A stretch of DNA of 64,000 bases, taken from the NCBI GenBank assembly GCA_030448105.1, contig JAUJNP010000002.1, positions 67,248 to 131,247 on the forward strand, in the 5' to 3' direction. This document shows positions 35,798-44,461 of the stretch, piece after piece. A program made the position numbers and the translations under genes. Source of the DNA: Acidimicrobiales bacterium. Its GTDB lineage: Bacteria; Actinomycetota; Acidimicrobiia; Acidimicrobiales; Iamiaceae. Positions within the stretch are counted from its first letter, which is position 1. Each line of letters opens with the position of its first letter. The notes beneath the pieces are model-generated. The model was not told where the DNA came from and searched no databases. It worked only from the letters and a program-made list of their open reading frames with translations.

Positions 35798-36064
35798 TCA
35801 GCTGCCCGCGCGCTGCAGGGCGTCGTGGCGGCGCTGGACCTCGCCGCCGGCCTCCTTGAGGGCCGCGTCGAGCTTCTTGAGGGCCGGTTCGAACTCGCCC
35901 TTCCAGGCCTGACGGAACCGATCGGCGGCGGGGCCCTTCCACCACGTGTTCTCGAGCTGTCCCCTGACCGAGGTCATTAGGTCGACCGACTTCTGCGCGT
36001 TGGCGTCGAACGACTTCTTCAGCGACTGCAGTTGGCCGAGCTCGGCCCCTACCTGTCCTGGCAT
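35798..36064 (-). CDS. WXG100-family protein, module B
   Basis: 88 residues, the classical size. Helix 1 is LGQLQSLKKSFDANAQKSVD, the turn is WWKGPAADRF (WxG at 42-44) and helix 2 is WKGEFEPALKKLDAALKEAG. This is the ESAT-6/CFP-10 hairpin fold that is exported as a dimer by type VII systems. The start is ATG 36064 with GGAGA seven bases upstream; an upstream in-frame start is less likely. It heads module B and is followed by a hairpin. It is the only one of the three small proteins with a true Trp-x-Gly. Confidence 0.94.
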   Translation of the reverse strand: MPGQVGAELGQLQSLKKSFDANAQKSVDLMTSVRGQLENTWWKGPAADRFRQAWKGEFEPALKKLDAALKEAGGEVQRRHDALQRAGS

Positions 36065-36133
36065 TGAACGTCTCCTTGTCGGGGTCACCCGAGCGGTGAC
36101 CAAGCCAGGATGCGCCAAGCCGGCGACGACTTC

Positions 36134-36149
36134 TGTCAGGACCGTGACA
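36134..36149 (-). promoter_or_regulatory. TGTCA-N6-TGACA site, module B
   Basis: Same palindrome (TGTCA, six bases, TGACA), 69 bases ahead of the WXG100 ATG at 36064. Its left end overlaps the stop codon of the EspG-like gene of module C, so module B appears to have its own promoter even though modules B and C are tandem. Confidence 0.65.
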
Positions 36150-37005
36150 CGGATCCGGAAGATCTCTCCGGAAGCCGCAGAAGGGTCACCAGTTCGGACG
36201 ACTCACAACGACGGAACGAGATCGGATCACCGCTCTCGCCGTCTCCGTCGACCAACCACCAGCCGTTGTCGCCACCGTTCACGAACGACCACTGCTCGCC
36301 GCTCACGTCGGTGCCGGATTGCCCAATGGTGGTGAGCACGGTGAGTTGGCCGGCCTGGAGCGGATCGACGAGCGTGTCGATCAGCGCCTCGCTGACCCCG
36401 GCCCCGAGCGCGTCCGCGATCCCACTGCGATCGCCCCGCTCGATCGACCGGCGGAGGCGCGCCACGGTCGCTTCCTCGACCACCACCTCAGCCTGCGGCT
36501 CAGCCCCTCCTCGATGCTCGGCGACGCCCAGGGAGGAGGCCATCGCCTCCACGAGCCCGTCGATCGTGGTCAGTACGAGCTCATGGACATCGGGTGCGAT
36601 CGTCGTGAGCTGGACGACCCGGTCACCCTGGATGAACCAGGCGGCGTCCTCGTCGACCCCGTCATGTTCGACGGCGATGAGCTGGTCCGGGCTCATCACC
36701 ACCTCCAGCACCATCAGGTGGGGGTCAAGCAGCCGGACCGCTGGCTCCTCGTCGTCCGGCTCGTCCACGAGGTCGTCGGCGGGGACGTCGAGCTCGAGGG
36801 CGCGTGCCGCCAACAGTGAGCGCATCGCCTCGGGCAGGTCCGCCTCCAGGTCCTCGCCGGACTGGGCCCGGAGAGCGCTCAACAGATCGGGCCGCTCGAA
36901 GAGCCCGTGGACCACCGCCAGTTGGGCCGTCGTGTACCGCAGGGACATGGCCAGCAGCCCCATCGCGGGCAGGGTGCCATTCGGGCGGGCGCCGTCGTCG
37001 ATCAC
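36136..37005 (-). CDS. EspG-like secretion chaperone candidate, module C
   Basis: 289 residues from GTG 37005, overlapping the hydrolase stop (GTGA) with GGAGAG just upstream. MSLRYTTAQLAVVHGLFERP matches the opening of the 184-residue module B protein, so an internal start there is possible. Later elements are LMVLEVVMSPDQLIAVEHDG, AAWFIQGDRVVQLTTIAPDV and a C-terminal extension with SGEQWSFVNGGDNGWWLVDG absent from the shorter copy. Chaperone function is inferred from position and the shared pattern. Confidence 0.65.
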   Translation of the reverse strand: MIDDGARPNGTLPAMGLLAMSLRYTTAQLAVVHGLFERPDLLSALRAQSGEDLEADLPEAMRSLLAARALELDVPADDLVDEPDDEEPAVRLLDPHLMVLEVVMSPDQLIAVEHDGVDEDAAWFIQGDRVVQLTTIAPDVHELVLTTIDGLVEAMASSLGVAEHRGGAEPQAEVVVEEATVARLRRSIERGDRSGIADALGAGVSEALIDTLVDPLQAGQLTVLTTIGQSGTDVSGEQWSFVNGGDNGWWLVDGDGESGDPISFRRCESSELVTLLRLPERSSGSVSRS

Positions 37006-38768
37006 CTCTCCACCCTGATGAAGAGCACGTTCGGAGCACTCCCCATGGAGCGGTTCTCGGCGGAAACGTTGGCGCTGGAGGTGTTGCCCTCGATCGTGGT
37101 GAAGCGCCCACCTGACACCTGCGAGCTCACGATCCCGATGTGGGCAGCCTGGCCATAGTCGTGTCCACCGTCCCAGTCGTAGGCCACGATGTCACCGGGG
37201 CGCACGTCGCCGGGCGGGACGACTCGCATCCCGTGCTCACGATTCGTCGCGGCGTTCACCCAGGCGGCGACGGCCGCACTCCGGAACGGCGTCCTGTCGC
37301 CGGCCTGTGCCAGCGACCAAGTGACGAACGACGCGCACCAGGGAGCGGGGTAGGTCACCGATGCAGAGCGGAGGTACTGCGACACCCTCGTGCCCCAGTT
37401 CGGCGATGTCTCGCGAACGCCAAGCTCCCCGCGAGCCACCCCGAGCAGACGATCGGCGTACGGCGAGCCGGGGAGCTTGACCTTGAGCAGTGCTTCGCGC
37501 ATCGGTCGGTTGAACGTGCCGGTGGTGGCCAGCCCGAGCTTCGCCTGAACCCGTCGCAGCAGGAGCCGCGTCTCCGCCCCGGTTCGGGGGCGGTTCGGGT
37601 CGAAGCCCGCGGGGATCGCCACACCACGCCTGCGGGCCAGCACCTCGAGCTTGGACTTCAGGACCAGGGCCGCCGCCCCGGTGGGGTAGAGGTAGGGACT
37701 CGGTCGGGCCGCTGCTCCCGCCGCTGCCGCTCCTCCCGCCCCTGTGGCCACCGTCGGCGCAGTCGTGCAATGGTCGACGAGACGTCTTGCCTCCGAGTAA
37801 GCGTCGCGGTATCGGTGCCGATACTGCGCTGCACACCGCTCGATCCCGTACGCCCAAGCGGCCAGCTGATCGGGGTTGCTCGTCTGCGCGCTCATCCCGG
37901 AGGGGCGCACCCGCTTCATCTCTGCCGCCCACCAGGCCATCTGCGCTTCTGGGTGCTCCTGCCACCAACCCTCGCTCCGGATGGTGCCCGACGCGGCGCC
38001 GAAGCCGGGGGGCACCGGGTGGATGCTCTGGCGGATCTGGAAGAAGCCGACGCTGTCGCGGTCGCCGCCACCGAGGTTGGCGATGCCGGATTCAGGGATG
38101 GCGCACATGATGGCGAGGATCGGCGGCGCACCCGCCTTGGCCGCGTTCGCGGCCAACCAGCACGCCCGTTGCTGACGACTGGCGCCGTCGCCCGGGTACT
38201 TCAACAAGGCTGGCCAGGTTCCCGGCAGCTGAATGGTCCGGAGGAGCGTCCGCATGGTCCGGTTGAAGGCACCCACCGGCGGTTCCCGCCGAGCCACCTG
38301 GATCATCCGGATCAACCGCCGGGCGGCGGCGCCTGTCCTCCCGACGTTGGGGTTGAAACCCTTTGGCGGGCGGATGGCCATGCGCCGGGCCAGCTCGGCC
38401 AGCTTGCGCTTCAGCTCGATCGCAGCGGCGCCGGTGGGGAAGAGGTACGACCGTTGCCGCGCTGTGAGCTGGACCAGTTGGGGGCCGGCGAGGACCGGGG
38501 ACTCCTCGGTCAGCCCGGCGCGACGTCTCAACTCCAGGCTCACGGCCTCGAGCTGGCGGACCGACACGTCCATGTGCCTGGTGGCTCGCTCGACCCTCGC
38601 CCGCAGGGCGCTCGCGCCAGCGGCGGTTCCGCTGGGAGGCTTCAGCAAAGCCTCGAGCTGGGGTCCGACCGCCCGGGTCGAGGATCCGGTGAGGGCGACG
38701 GCGTGTGCGATCCGCGCATACCGCGGGCCCTGGTTGGCGAGCAGCGGGCCGTCGATGACGATCCTCAC
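37002..38768 (-). CDS. Peptidoglycan hydrolase with SLT-like and CHAP domains, module C cargo
   Basis: 588 residues from GTG 38768. The first about 110 residues are a helical hairpin without a signal peptide, as in type VII substrates. Two copies of a wall-binding-like unit follow (YLFPTGAAAIELKRKLAELA and YLYPTGAAALVLKSKLEVLA). Between them lies a lysozyme-like region (CAIPESGIANLGGGDRDSVG, FFQIRQS) with the glutamate near residue 226. The C-terminal CHAP amidase has the nucleophile in APWCASFVTWSLA (about 476) and the histidine in AHIGIV (about 541). It could open the cell wall for the secretion system or act on rivals. It overlaps both neighbours by four bases. Confidence 0.87.
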   Translation of the reverse strand: MRIVIDGPLLANQGPRYARIAHAVALTGSSTRAVGPQLEALLKPPSGTAAGASALRARVERATRHMDVSVRQLEAVSLELRRRAGLTEESPVLAGPQLVQLTARQRSYLFPTGAAAIELKRKLAELARRMAIRPPKGFNPNVGRTGAAARRLIRMIQVARREPPVGAFNRTMRTLLRTIQLPGTWPALLKYPGDGASRQQRACWLAANAAKAGAPPILAIMCAIPESGIANLGGGDRDSVGFFQIRQSIHPVPPGFGAASGTIRSEGWWQEHPEAQMAWWAAEMKRVRPSGMSAQTSNPDQLAAWAYGIERCAAQYRHRYRDAYSEARRLVDHCTTAPTVATGAGGAAAAGAAARPSPYLYPTGAAALVLKSKLEVLARRRGVAIPAGFDPNRPRTGAETRLLLRRVQAKLGLATTGTFNRPMREALLKVKLPGSPYADRLLGVARGELGVRETSPNWGTRVSQYLRSASVTYPAPWCASFVTWSLAQAGDRTPFRSAAVAAWVNAATNREHGMRVVPPGDVRPGDIVAYDWDGGHDYGQAAHIGIVSSQVSGGRFTTIEGNTSSANVSAENRSMGSAPNVLFIRVER

Positions 38769-39031
38769 GGCTTCCCTCCGGGCGGACGCTGGGGCCTCTC
38801 CACGATCACCGCGGCGCTAAGGGCGGACTGCACCGCGGCCAGTTCCTGGTTCGCCTGGCCAAGGTGGACGATCACCGCTTGGAGCTCACCCATCACCCGC
38901 CGGGCTGCGGGGCCCTCGAAACCGTCGGCGAGAGCATCGCGGTTCACACGAACCATGCCGATCTCATCCACAATCCGTGCCCGGATGGCCCGCAACTGAC
39001 TGATCAGTTCGACCTGAGCCCGCTGCATCAT
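38765..39031 (-). CDS. WXG100-like protein (FEG variant), module C
   Basis: 88 residues, exactly the length of the module B WXG100 protein. Helix 1 contains QVELISQLRAIRARIVDEIG. The turn is FEGPAARRVM (38-47), with Phe in place of Trp. Helix 2 is ELQAVIVHLGQANQELAAVQ. The start is ATG ATG 39031 with GAGGAAGG upstream. Its stop overlaps the hydrolase start (GTGA). It would pair with, or escort, the peptidoglycan hydrolase. Confidence 0.82.
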   Translation of the reverse strand: MMQRAQVELISQLRAIRARIVDEIGMVRVNRDALADGFEGPAARRVMGELQAVIVHLGQANQELAAVQSALSAAVIVERPQRPPGGKP

Positions 39032-39143
39032 GCCCCTTCCTCGGCCTCGCTTAGCTGGAGTGGTGGGGCCAGCGGCCAAGCTCCCCCCGGGGTTCACCAC
39101 GTGGGCGTCCAGGTGAGTATCACCCTGCCCTGCGAGGACGCAC

Positions 39144-39159
39144 TGTCACAACGCTGACA
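39144..39159 (-). promoter_or_regulatory. TGTCA-N6-TGACA site, module C
   Basis: Third copy of the palindrome with the same six-base spacer, 112 bases upstream of the module C start and 32 bases downstream of the Crp/Fnr gene's stop codon. A possible -10 (tgatac) lies about 20 bases after the TGACA half on the minus strand. Confidence 0.65.
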
Positions 39160-39191
39160 CGCATCTGGCGACCTTTTGGTGGTCGCACGGA

Positions 39192-39947
39192 CTACGAGAA
39201 GCCCCTTCGAGAGGGCGTTCGGGCATCGCGGGTCAGCCACCCGACAAGCCCCTTTGGGTCGCACACGGTGACGTGGCCGCGCCCGACGACGATGAATCCC
39301 TCACCCTCGAGTGCCTTGAGCACCCGGTTTGCCGTAGGCCGTCGGGTGGAGGCAAGGCTGGCGAGGTCCTCTTGGGTGACCGCGAGCCGGACCGAGGTTC
39401 GGTCTCCCGCGTCGAACGTCTCGTTGAGGTGCAGGAGCCAGCGAACGATTCGCCCCTCCACCGATGCGGCCGCGCCGGCCAGCACGCCTCCCTCCACCGC
39501 TCGTGAGCGTTGCGAGAGCAGGGAAAGGACGAGCAGATGGGCAGAAGGGTCCCGACGCGTCAGATCGCAGAGATCTCGGCGATAGACCACCACCAACTCG
39601 GTGTCGGTTAGGCATCGGATCGAGGTCTGACGACTGCCGCCCGGCGCCAAGGAGTCGTCCCCGATCAGAGCCCCCGGACCGATGACCGCCACCGGATGCG
39701 GCTGCCAGCTGGCGGGTGGATACGTCGTCGCGAGCATTTGCCCGGTGAGCACCACCGAGAGGGTCTCGGCGACATCGCCCTCGATGTGGACGAAGTCACC
39801 CGAGCGGAGAGTGCGGTCAAGGCCACGATCGCCCAGCAACTCGACGAGACGTCTCGCCCCCGCCAGGCGTTCCGGCGCGCCGCTCGCCCTCGTGGTGAGG
39901 GTATCGCCCACGCGCAGCAGCGAGACGTCCAGTGTCCCCTCGCCCAT
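39192..39947 (-). CDS. Crp/Fnr-family transcriptional regulator
   Basis: 251 residues from ATG 39947. The cyclic-nucleotide-binding-like beta roll spans about 30-140 (DFVHIEGDVAETLSVVLTGQ, AVIGPGALIGDDSLAPGG). A dimer helix follows, then a winged HTH: VTQEDLASLASTRRPTANRV, then LKALEGEGFIVVGRGHVTV. In the recognition helix the CRP residues Arg180 and Arg185 appear kept while Glu181 is Pro. There are no FNR cysteines, and the cAMP pocket is not convincing. The reading frame is open upstream into the acylase gene only because of indels there. It is the best candidate to bind the three TGTCA-N6-TGACA sites. Confidence 0.9.
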   Translation of the reverse strand: MGEGTLDVSLLRVGDTLTTRASGAPERLAGARRLVELLGDRGLDRTLRSGDFVHIEGDVAETLSVVLTGQMLATTYPPASWQPHPVAVIGPGALIGDDSLAPGGSRQTSIRCLTDTELVVVYRRDLCDLTRRDPSAHLLVLSLLSQRSRAVEGGVLAGAAASVEGRIVRWLLHLNETFDAGDRTSVRLAVTQEDLASLASTRRPTANRVLKALEGEGFIVVGRGHVTVCDPKGLVGWLTRDARTPSRRGFS

Positions 39948-39999
39948 CCCGTCTACCCCCCGCCGAGAGGCTAGCAATGGCCTCGCTGGACGGGCTGAG

Positions 40000-42900
40000 C
40001 TACGGGCTGCGGTCCCGCACACCAGTCCGATGGCGGGCCCGCGCCTGCAGCGCAGCCATGGCGGCGGCCACTGCGGCAAAAGGGCGGCGAAGAGCCTGGC
40101 CCGGTCCGTCTCGGCCCCGGTGCGGGCCAACGGTGCACCGGTCGCGCCGCCCGTGGGCGATGGCGCCGGCGGCATCGTCGGGCGGCGGCGGCGCGGTCGG
40201 AGCCGGCGCCACCGGCGGCATCGTCGGGGGCGGCGGCGGCGCGGTCGGAGCCGGCGCCACCGGCGGCATCGTCGGGGGCGGCGGCGGCGCGGTCGGGCCG
40301 GCGCCACCGGCGGCATCGTCGGGGGCGGCGGCGGCGCGGTCGGAGCCGGCGCCACCGGCGGCGTCGTCGTCGGCGTCGGGGTAGTCGAAGTTGTGGTCGG
40401 CGTCGTCGGCGGGGCGGTCGTCGAGGTCGTCGGGGGGGCGACGGGCACGGGGACGGCGGGGACGCCGAACTGCACCACCTGCTGGAACGTGGGCCGGTTG
40501 ATCCAGTGGATGGGGTCGACACCCACAACGAGGGGCCGGTGGCGGAGCTCGTCGTCGGCGATCGTGCGGCGCCAGTCGGCCACCGCCGCCGAGCCGAACT
40601 CTGCCTCCAGCGCGGCGGCCGTCGCCGCCAGCGACCCCCACAGCGCCCGGCGGCAGGCGGCGAGGTCGCCGGCGCCGCAGTACTCGCGGTGGAAGGGGCC
40701 GGCGACGGGCGCGTCGAGCACGGCCCGGAGGTCCTTCTCCACCTGGCCGTAGAAGCTGCCGTTGAACGCGGAGCCGATGTGGAGCTGAGGCGGGTCGTGG
40801 AGCCGGAGGCCGAGGGCGTCGATGGCGTCGCCGCTCAGCTCATCGAAGATGGTGTGAGCCAGCCGCTCCCACCAGGCGTCGAGGATGGCGGGCGGTTGAG
40901 GGTCGTCGTAGGCACCGTTGGCGTCACGGTCGCGCCGGTGGGCGCCCGTGGCCGCCCACGCCGCCAACCGGTCGCGCATGTCCTGGAGGCGAGGGTCGAG
41001 GCCGGCCGGTGCGGTCGGGCCGAGCACGGCGAGGACGGTGGGCAGCACCGACTCGCCCCTCACGTCGACGGTGCCGGCGTCCTCGGCGACGTCCACACCG
41101 GTGGCCCGGGTGAAGGCCACCCCGTCGGCGAACCGCGACTTCACCCGGTTGTCGAGCGCCAGCGACCGGTAGACCGGCCCGTAGGAGAAGTTGTTGTCGC
41201 TGGCTCGCCAGCCCGGCGCCGGCTTGTTGTTCCATGACGTGAGATAGCCCGAAGCGGGATCGAGCTCGTTCGGCTGCGCCGTGAAGGGCACGAAGCCCGT
41301 CCAGTCGAAGGTGCCGTCGCCCCAGTTCGGGAAGTGGGGATCGGCGCCGGCGGCCCGGGTGGGGCAGCGGCACGAGTGCTGGTAGCCGATGTGCTCGGCG
41401 TCGACGTAGAACCAGTTGAACGTGTACTGCACGCCGGCGCCGAAGGCCCGGCGGAAGGCGGGGTAGCCGTCGGCCATGAAGTCGGGGTCGTTGATCTGGC
41501 GGAACCCGACCGCCGATTCGAGCTCTGCGCCGTAGGTGCTGCGCTGGGTGGCCACTGCGATCGGGGTGCCGTCGGTGAGGGTGCCGCGGGCCACGAGGGG
41601 CCCGTAGTCCGGGGTGCGCTCGACCCGGAAGCTGAGCACTACGTCGTCGGGCCCTCCCGGCGTGCCGCCGGGGGTGGGCACCGCCACCTGGGTGTGCTGG
41701 TAGGACTCGATGGGCACGCAATCGCCGTCGTGCTCGTAGCCGGTGGAGGTCGTGGTCGGCGGCCCGCCGCCCGGGTCGCACAGCCGCAGCACCCACTGGT
41801 CGACGTTGTCCGAGCTGGCCGACGTCGCCGACCAGGCGTAGTCGGCGCCCCGTCCGAGCTGCACCCAGATGTCGGTGCCGGCGAAGGCCACCCCCCGGGC
41901 GTCGATCCCGGGACCGTGCACGTCCTTCTCCACCAGGAGCTGGGGCGTGAAGTACCCGGTCTGGGGGCCGAACACGGCGATGGGCACCCCCTCCTTCGTG
42001 TGCTCGGCGCCGATCAGCACGGCGTTGCTCATGGCGTCGGGGAAGACGAGGGGCATCTGTCCCCACGGCAGGTCGATCACGCCGGTGGCGTTGCCCGACG
42101 TCGGGAGGGGGCCGATCTGGCGGGGACCCTCCCCGCCGATGGCGCCGAGGAGGTCGCCCAGGGTGAGCTGGCCCCCGTCCTCGATGGGAGCGAGGCTGGC
42201 GCAATCCACATCGGGCACCGCGTCGGGGGAGACGTTGCCGCCGGCTTCGTAGGGGGCGGGCGTCGTGGCCGTGGTGGGAGCCTCGGGATCGTTGCGGAAC
42301 TTGAGGTCGTCGAACACCCGTCGGGCCTCGACGGGGTCGCCGAGGGTGTCGGACATCTCGCGCAGACCGCAGAGGTTCTCGAGCTCACCGCCGCCGCCCT
42401 TGCCGAACACGCCACCGACCAGCGACGCGACGGCGATGGTGTCCTCGGGGGTCCACGGCTCGGGCACCTTCTGGAGGGCCAGGTACTCGCCCGGCAGCTT
42501 GGTCGGGTCGGTGAGCGCCTCGGCGATGTAGCGGCTGACACCGTCGGCGTAAGCGGTGAGGTCGGCGGCCACCCCCCGCCGTTCCGGGCTGCCGGTGAGG
42601 GCGTCGAACTGGGCGGTGAGGTCGGCCTCCCGGTACGGGGCGACGGCCAGCTGCTCGAGGTCCATCGCCTGGTTGCCCGCCGACCCACCAACGAACTCCG
42701 AGAGCCGGGCCCGGCCCACGTGGCGCAGGATGTCCATCAGGAAGAGCCGATCCTCGGCACCGGTGTAGCCCTGGGCGAACATGGTGGCGTACCGCGTGTC
42801 GCCGTAGACGTGGGCCACCCCGGCGCTGCGGTCGCGGATGACGGTGACGTCGGGGTGGGGTCGATAGACACGTTCGATGTCGTCGGGGCGAACGCCGAAG

Positions 42901-43265
42901 GAGGCGTCCTTGAAGAAGCGGATGAGGTCGGCGTCGTCCAGTCCCGGCGTGGCGTGCACGAGGGCGGCGTAGGGACCGAGCTGGTCCTCGAAGTGGGCGG
43001 GGGTGGGACCACCGGCGAAGGCCTGCGCCAGCTCGACGGCGTTGAGGCCGCCGTCCTGGCCGGGCGGAAGGATGTTCAGTGCTCCACCGACGTCGCCGTC
43101 GCCCTGGTACCGACCGGGGCCGATGCCGTCGGCGACGATGGCCGACGCCACCGGCCGACCGGTCCCGCTGGCGGTCGCCGCCACCAGTGCCATCAGCAGC
43201 GCCAGCCCGGCGGCCGCCATGCGGCCGCGGCGCGGACGCGGGTGCCACCGACGACGTAGGCGCAT
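40000..43265 (-). CDS. Penicillin-acylase-family Ntn hydrolase with sortase-type tail (frame-broken at the 3' end)
   Basis: Secreted N-terminal-nucleophile amidase. The signal segment is MAAAGLALLMALVAATASGT. The N-terminal chain contains AQGYTGAEDRLFLMDILRH. The proposed cleavage and nucleophile is the serine of DAMSNAVLIGAEHTKEG, followed by FGPQTGYFTPQLLVEKDVHG. The C-terminus is a Thr/Pro linker, a Pro-rich 16-residue repeat, then LARTGAETDRARLFAALL and a hydrophobic Arg-ended tail, a LPxTG-like sorting signal. Reaching the tail needs frame changes near 40297, 40182 and 40079. Without them the frame runs on into the Crp gene. The start is ATG 43265. The substrate could be an acyl-homoserine lactone, a beta-lactam or another amide. 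Confidence 0.88.
40164..40360. repeat. 48-base tandem repeat in acylase linker
   Basis: About four units encode (P)VAPAPTAPPPPPTMP on the minus strand. Two full units are 48 bases. One is 47 (an a missing after ggtcgg at 40296) and the outermost is shortened by two g near 40182. The two changes sum to minus three, so frame is lost and then regained across the array. Confidence 0.9.
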
Positions 43266-43321
43266 GGGCGGCGAAGCTAGCGCCCGAGCGACGGGTGGTC
43301 GCCGGTCCTCGCCAACCGGCG

Positions 43322-44461
43322 TCAGCGGCGCGGGCCGGAACGGGCGACGAAGGCGGCGTCGGTGCCGAGGTAGGAGGCCACCACGGCGGGATCGGCGAGG
43401 ACGTCCTCGGGGGTGCCGCGGGCGATGACCCGGCCCTGCTCGAGAGCCACGAGCTCATCGCACAGCCCCGACAGCAGGCCCATGTCGTGCTCGATCACGA
43501 CCAGCGAGCATCCCGTCTCCGCCTGGATGCGCCGCAGCAGCGGCCCGAGCGCCTCGCTCTCGCTCTGCGCGACCCCGGCACTGGGCTCGTCGAGGAGGAT
43601 CACGGCCGGGTCCTGGGCCAGCAGGCAGGCCAGCTCGACGATGCGCCGGGTGCCGGTGGACAGCTCCCCGGTCGGGCGGTCCCGGTAGGCGTCGAGCCCG
43701 AGCAGGTCGATGAGCGCCTCGGCGCGGGCGTGGGCGGAGCGCTCGGAGTCGGTCGACGCCGGGAGGTGGAGGGCGGCGGCCACCGGGTCGCGGTTGGCGA
43801 GGTGGCGTTCGAGCGCCACCTTCACGCAGTCGGTGACGGTGAGCGACGGGTACAGCAACGCCTCCTGGAAGGAGCGACCGACCTCCAGGATCGGCCGCCG
43901 GTGGGGCGGTTCGTCGGAGATGTCGGTGCCGTCCAGCAGGACCCTGCCGCCGTCGAGGTCGACGAACCCCGAGAGCATGTCGAACAGCGTGGTCTTGCCC
44001 GCGCCGTTGTGGCCGATCAGGCCGATGATGCGTCCCGGCGGTACCACCAGGTCGACCCCGCCGACGGCGGTGATGCCGCCGAAGCGCTTGGTGAGCTCAC
44101 GGCACTCGAGGTGCGCTCCCCGTCGGCGCCGCGCCGCCGACGCCCCGGCGACCGGCGTGGCGCCGGCACCGTCCGCACTGGCGACCTGGTCGGCGTCGCC
44201 GACGAAGACGGCGCGCAGGATCTCGGGTCGATCGAGCAGGCCCTCGGCCCGGCCCCGGAAGCGCACCTGGCCCTTCTCGAGGAACAACGCCTGTTGGCTC
44301 ATGAGCAGGGCGACGTTGATGGACTGCTCGATCACCACGATGGTGGTGCCCATCTCGTGGAGCTGCCTCACCTTGTCCACGAGCATCCCGACGATGGTCG
44401 GCGCCAGCCCCAGGGACAGCTCGTCGATCAGCACGGCGCGGGGCTCGGTCACGAACGCCAT
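43322..44461 (-). CDS. Branched-chain-type ABC transporter: end of LivF-like plus complete LivG-like ATPase (downstream part of a split fusion)
   Basis: The first 85 residues complete an ATPase: AVLIDELSLGLAPTIVGMLV is Walker B and D-loop, and TTIVVIEQSINVALLMSQQA is the H-loop region with Glu-Gln in place of His. After a Pro/Ala/Arg linker a second ATPase follows: IGLIGHNGAGKTTLFDMLSG is Walker A, the atypical signature is GELSTGTRRIVELACLLAQD, and VVIEHDMGLLSGLCDELVAL closes the domain. It belongs in frame with the upstream part; the break is one missing base near 44501. The predicted intact protein would carry both permeases and both ATPases. Confidence 0.85.
   Translation of the reverse strand: MAFVTEPRAVLIDELSLGLAPTIVGMLVDKVRQLHEMGTTIVVIEQSINVALLMSQQALFLEKGQVRFRGRAEGLLDRPEILRAVFVGDADQVASADGAGATPVAGASAARRRRGAHLECRELTKRFGGITAVGGVDLVVPPGRIIGLIGHNGAGKTTLFDMLSGFVDLDGGRVLLDGTDISDEPPHRRPILEVGRSFQEALLYPSLTVTDCVKVALERHLANRDPVAAALHLPASTDSERSAHARAEALIDLLGLDAYRDRPTGELSTGTRRIVELACLLAQDPAVILLDEPSAGVAQSESEALGPLLRRIQAETGCSLVVIEHDMGLLSGLCDELVALEQGRVIARGTPEDVLADPAVVASYLGTDAAFVARSGPRR

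Noticed and set aside
39192-43265. Single 1,357-residue acylase-Crp fusion
   Set aside because: The middle reads as Arg-rich out-of-phase repeat. Repairing indels gives a natural stop for the acylase at 40000 and a separate Crp start at 39947.
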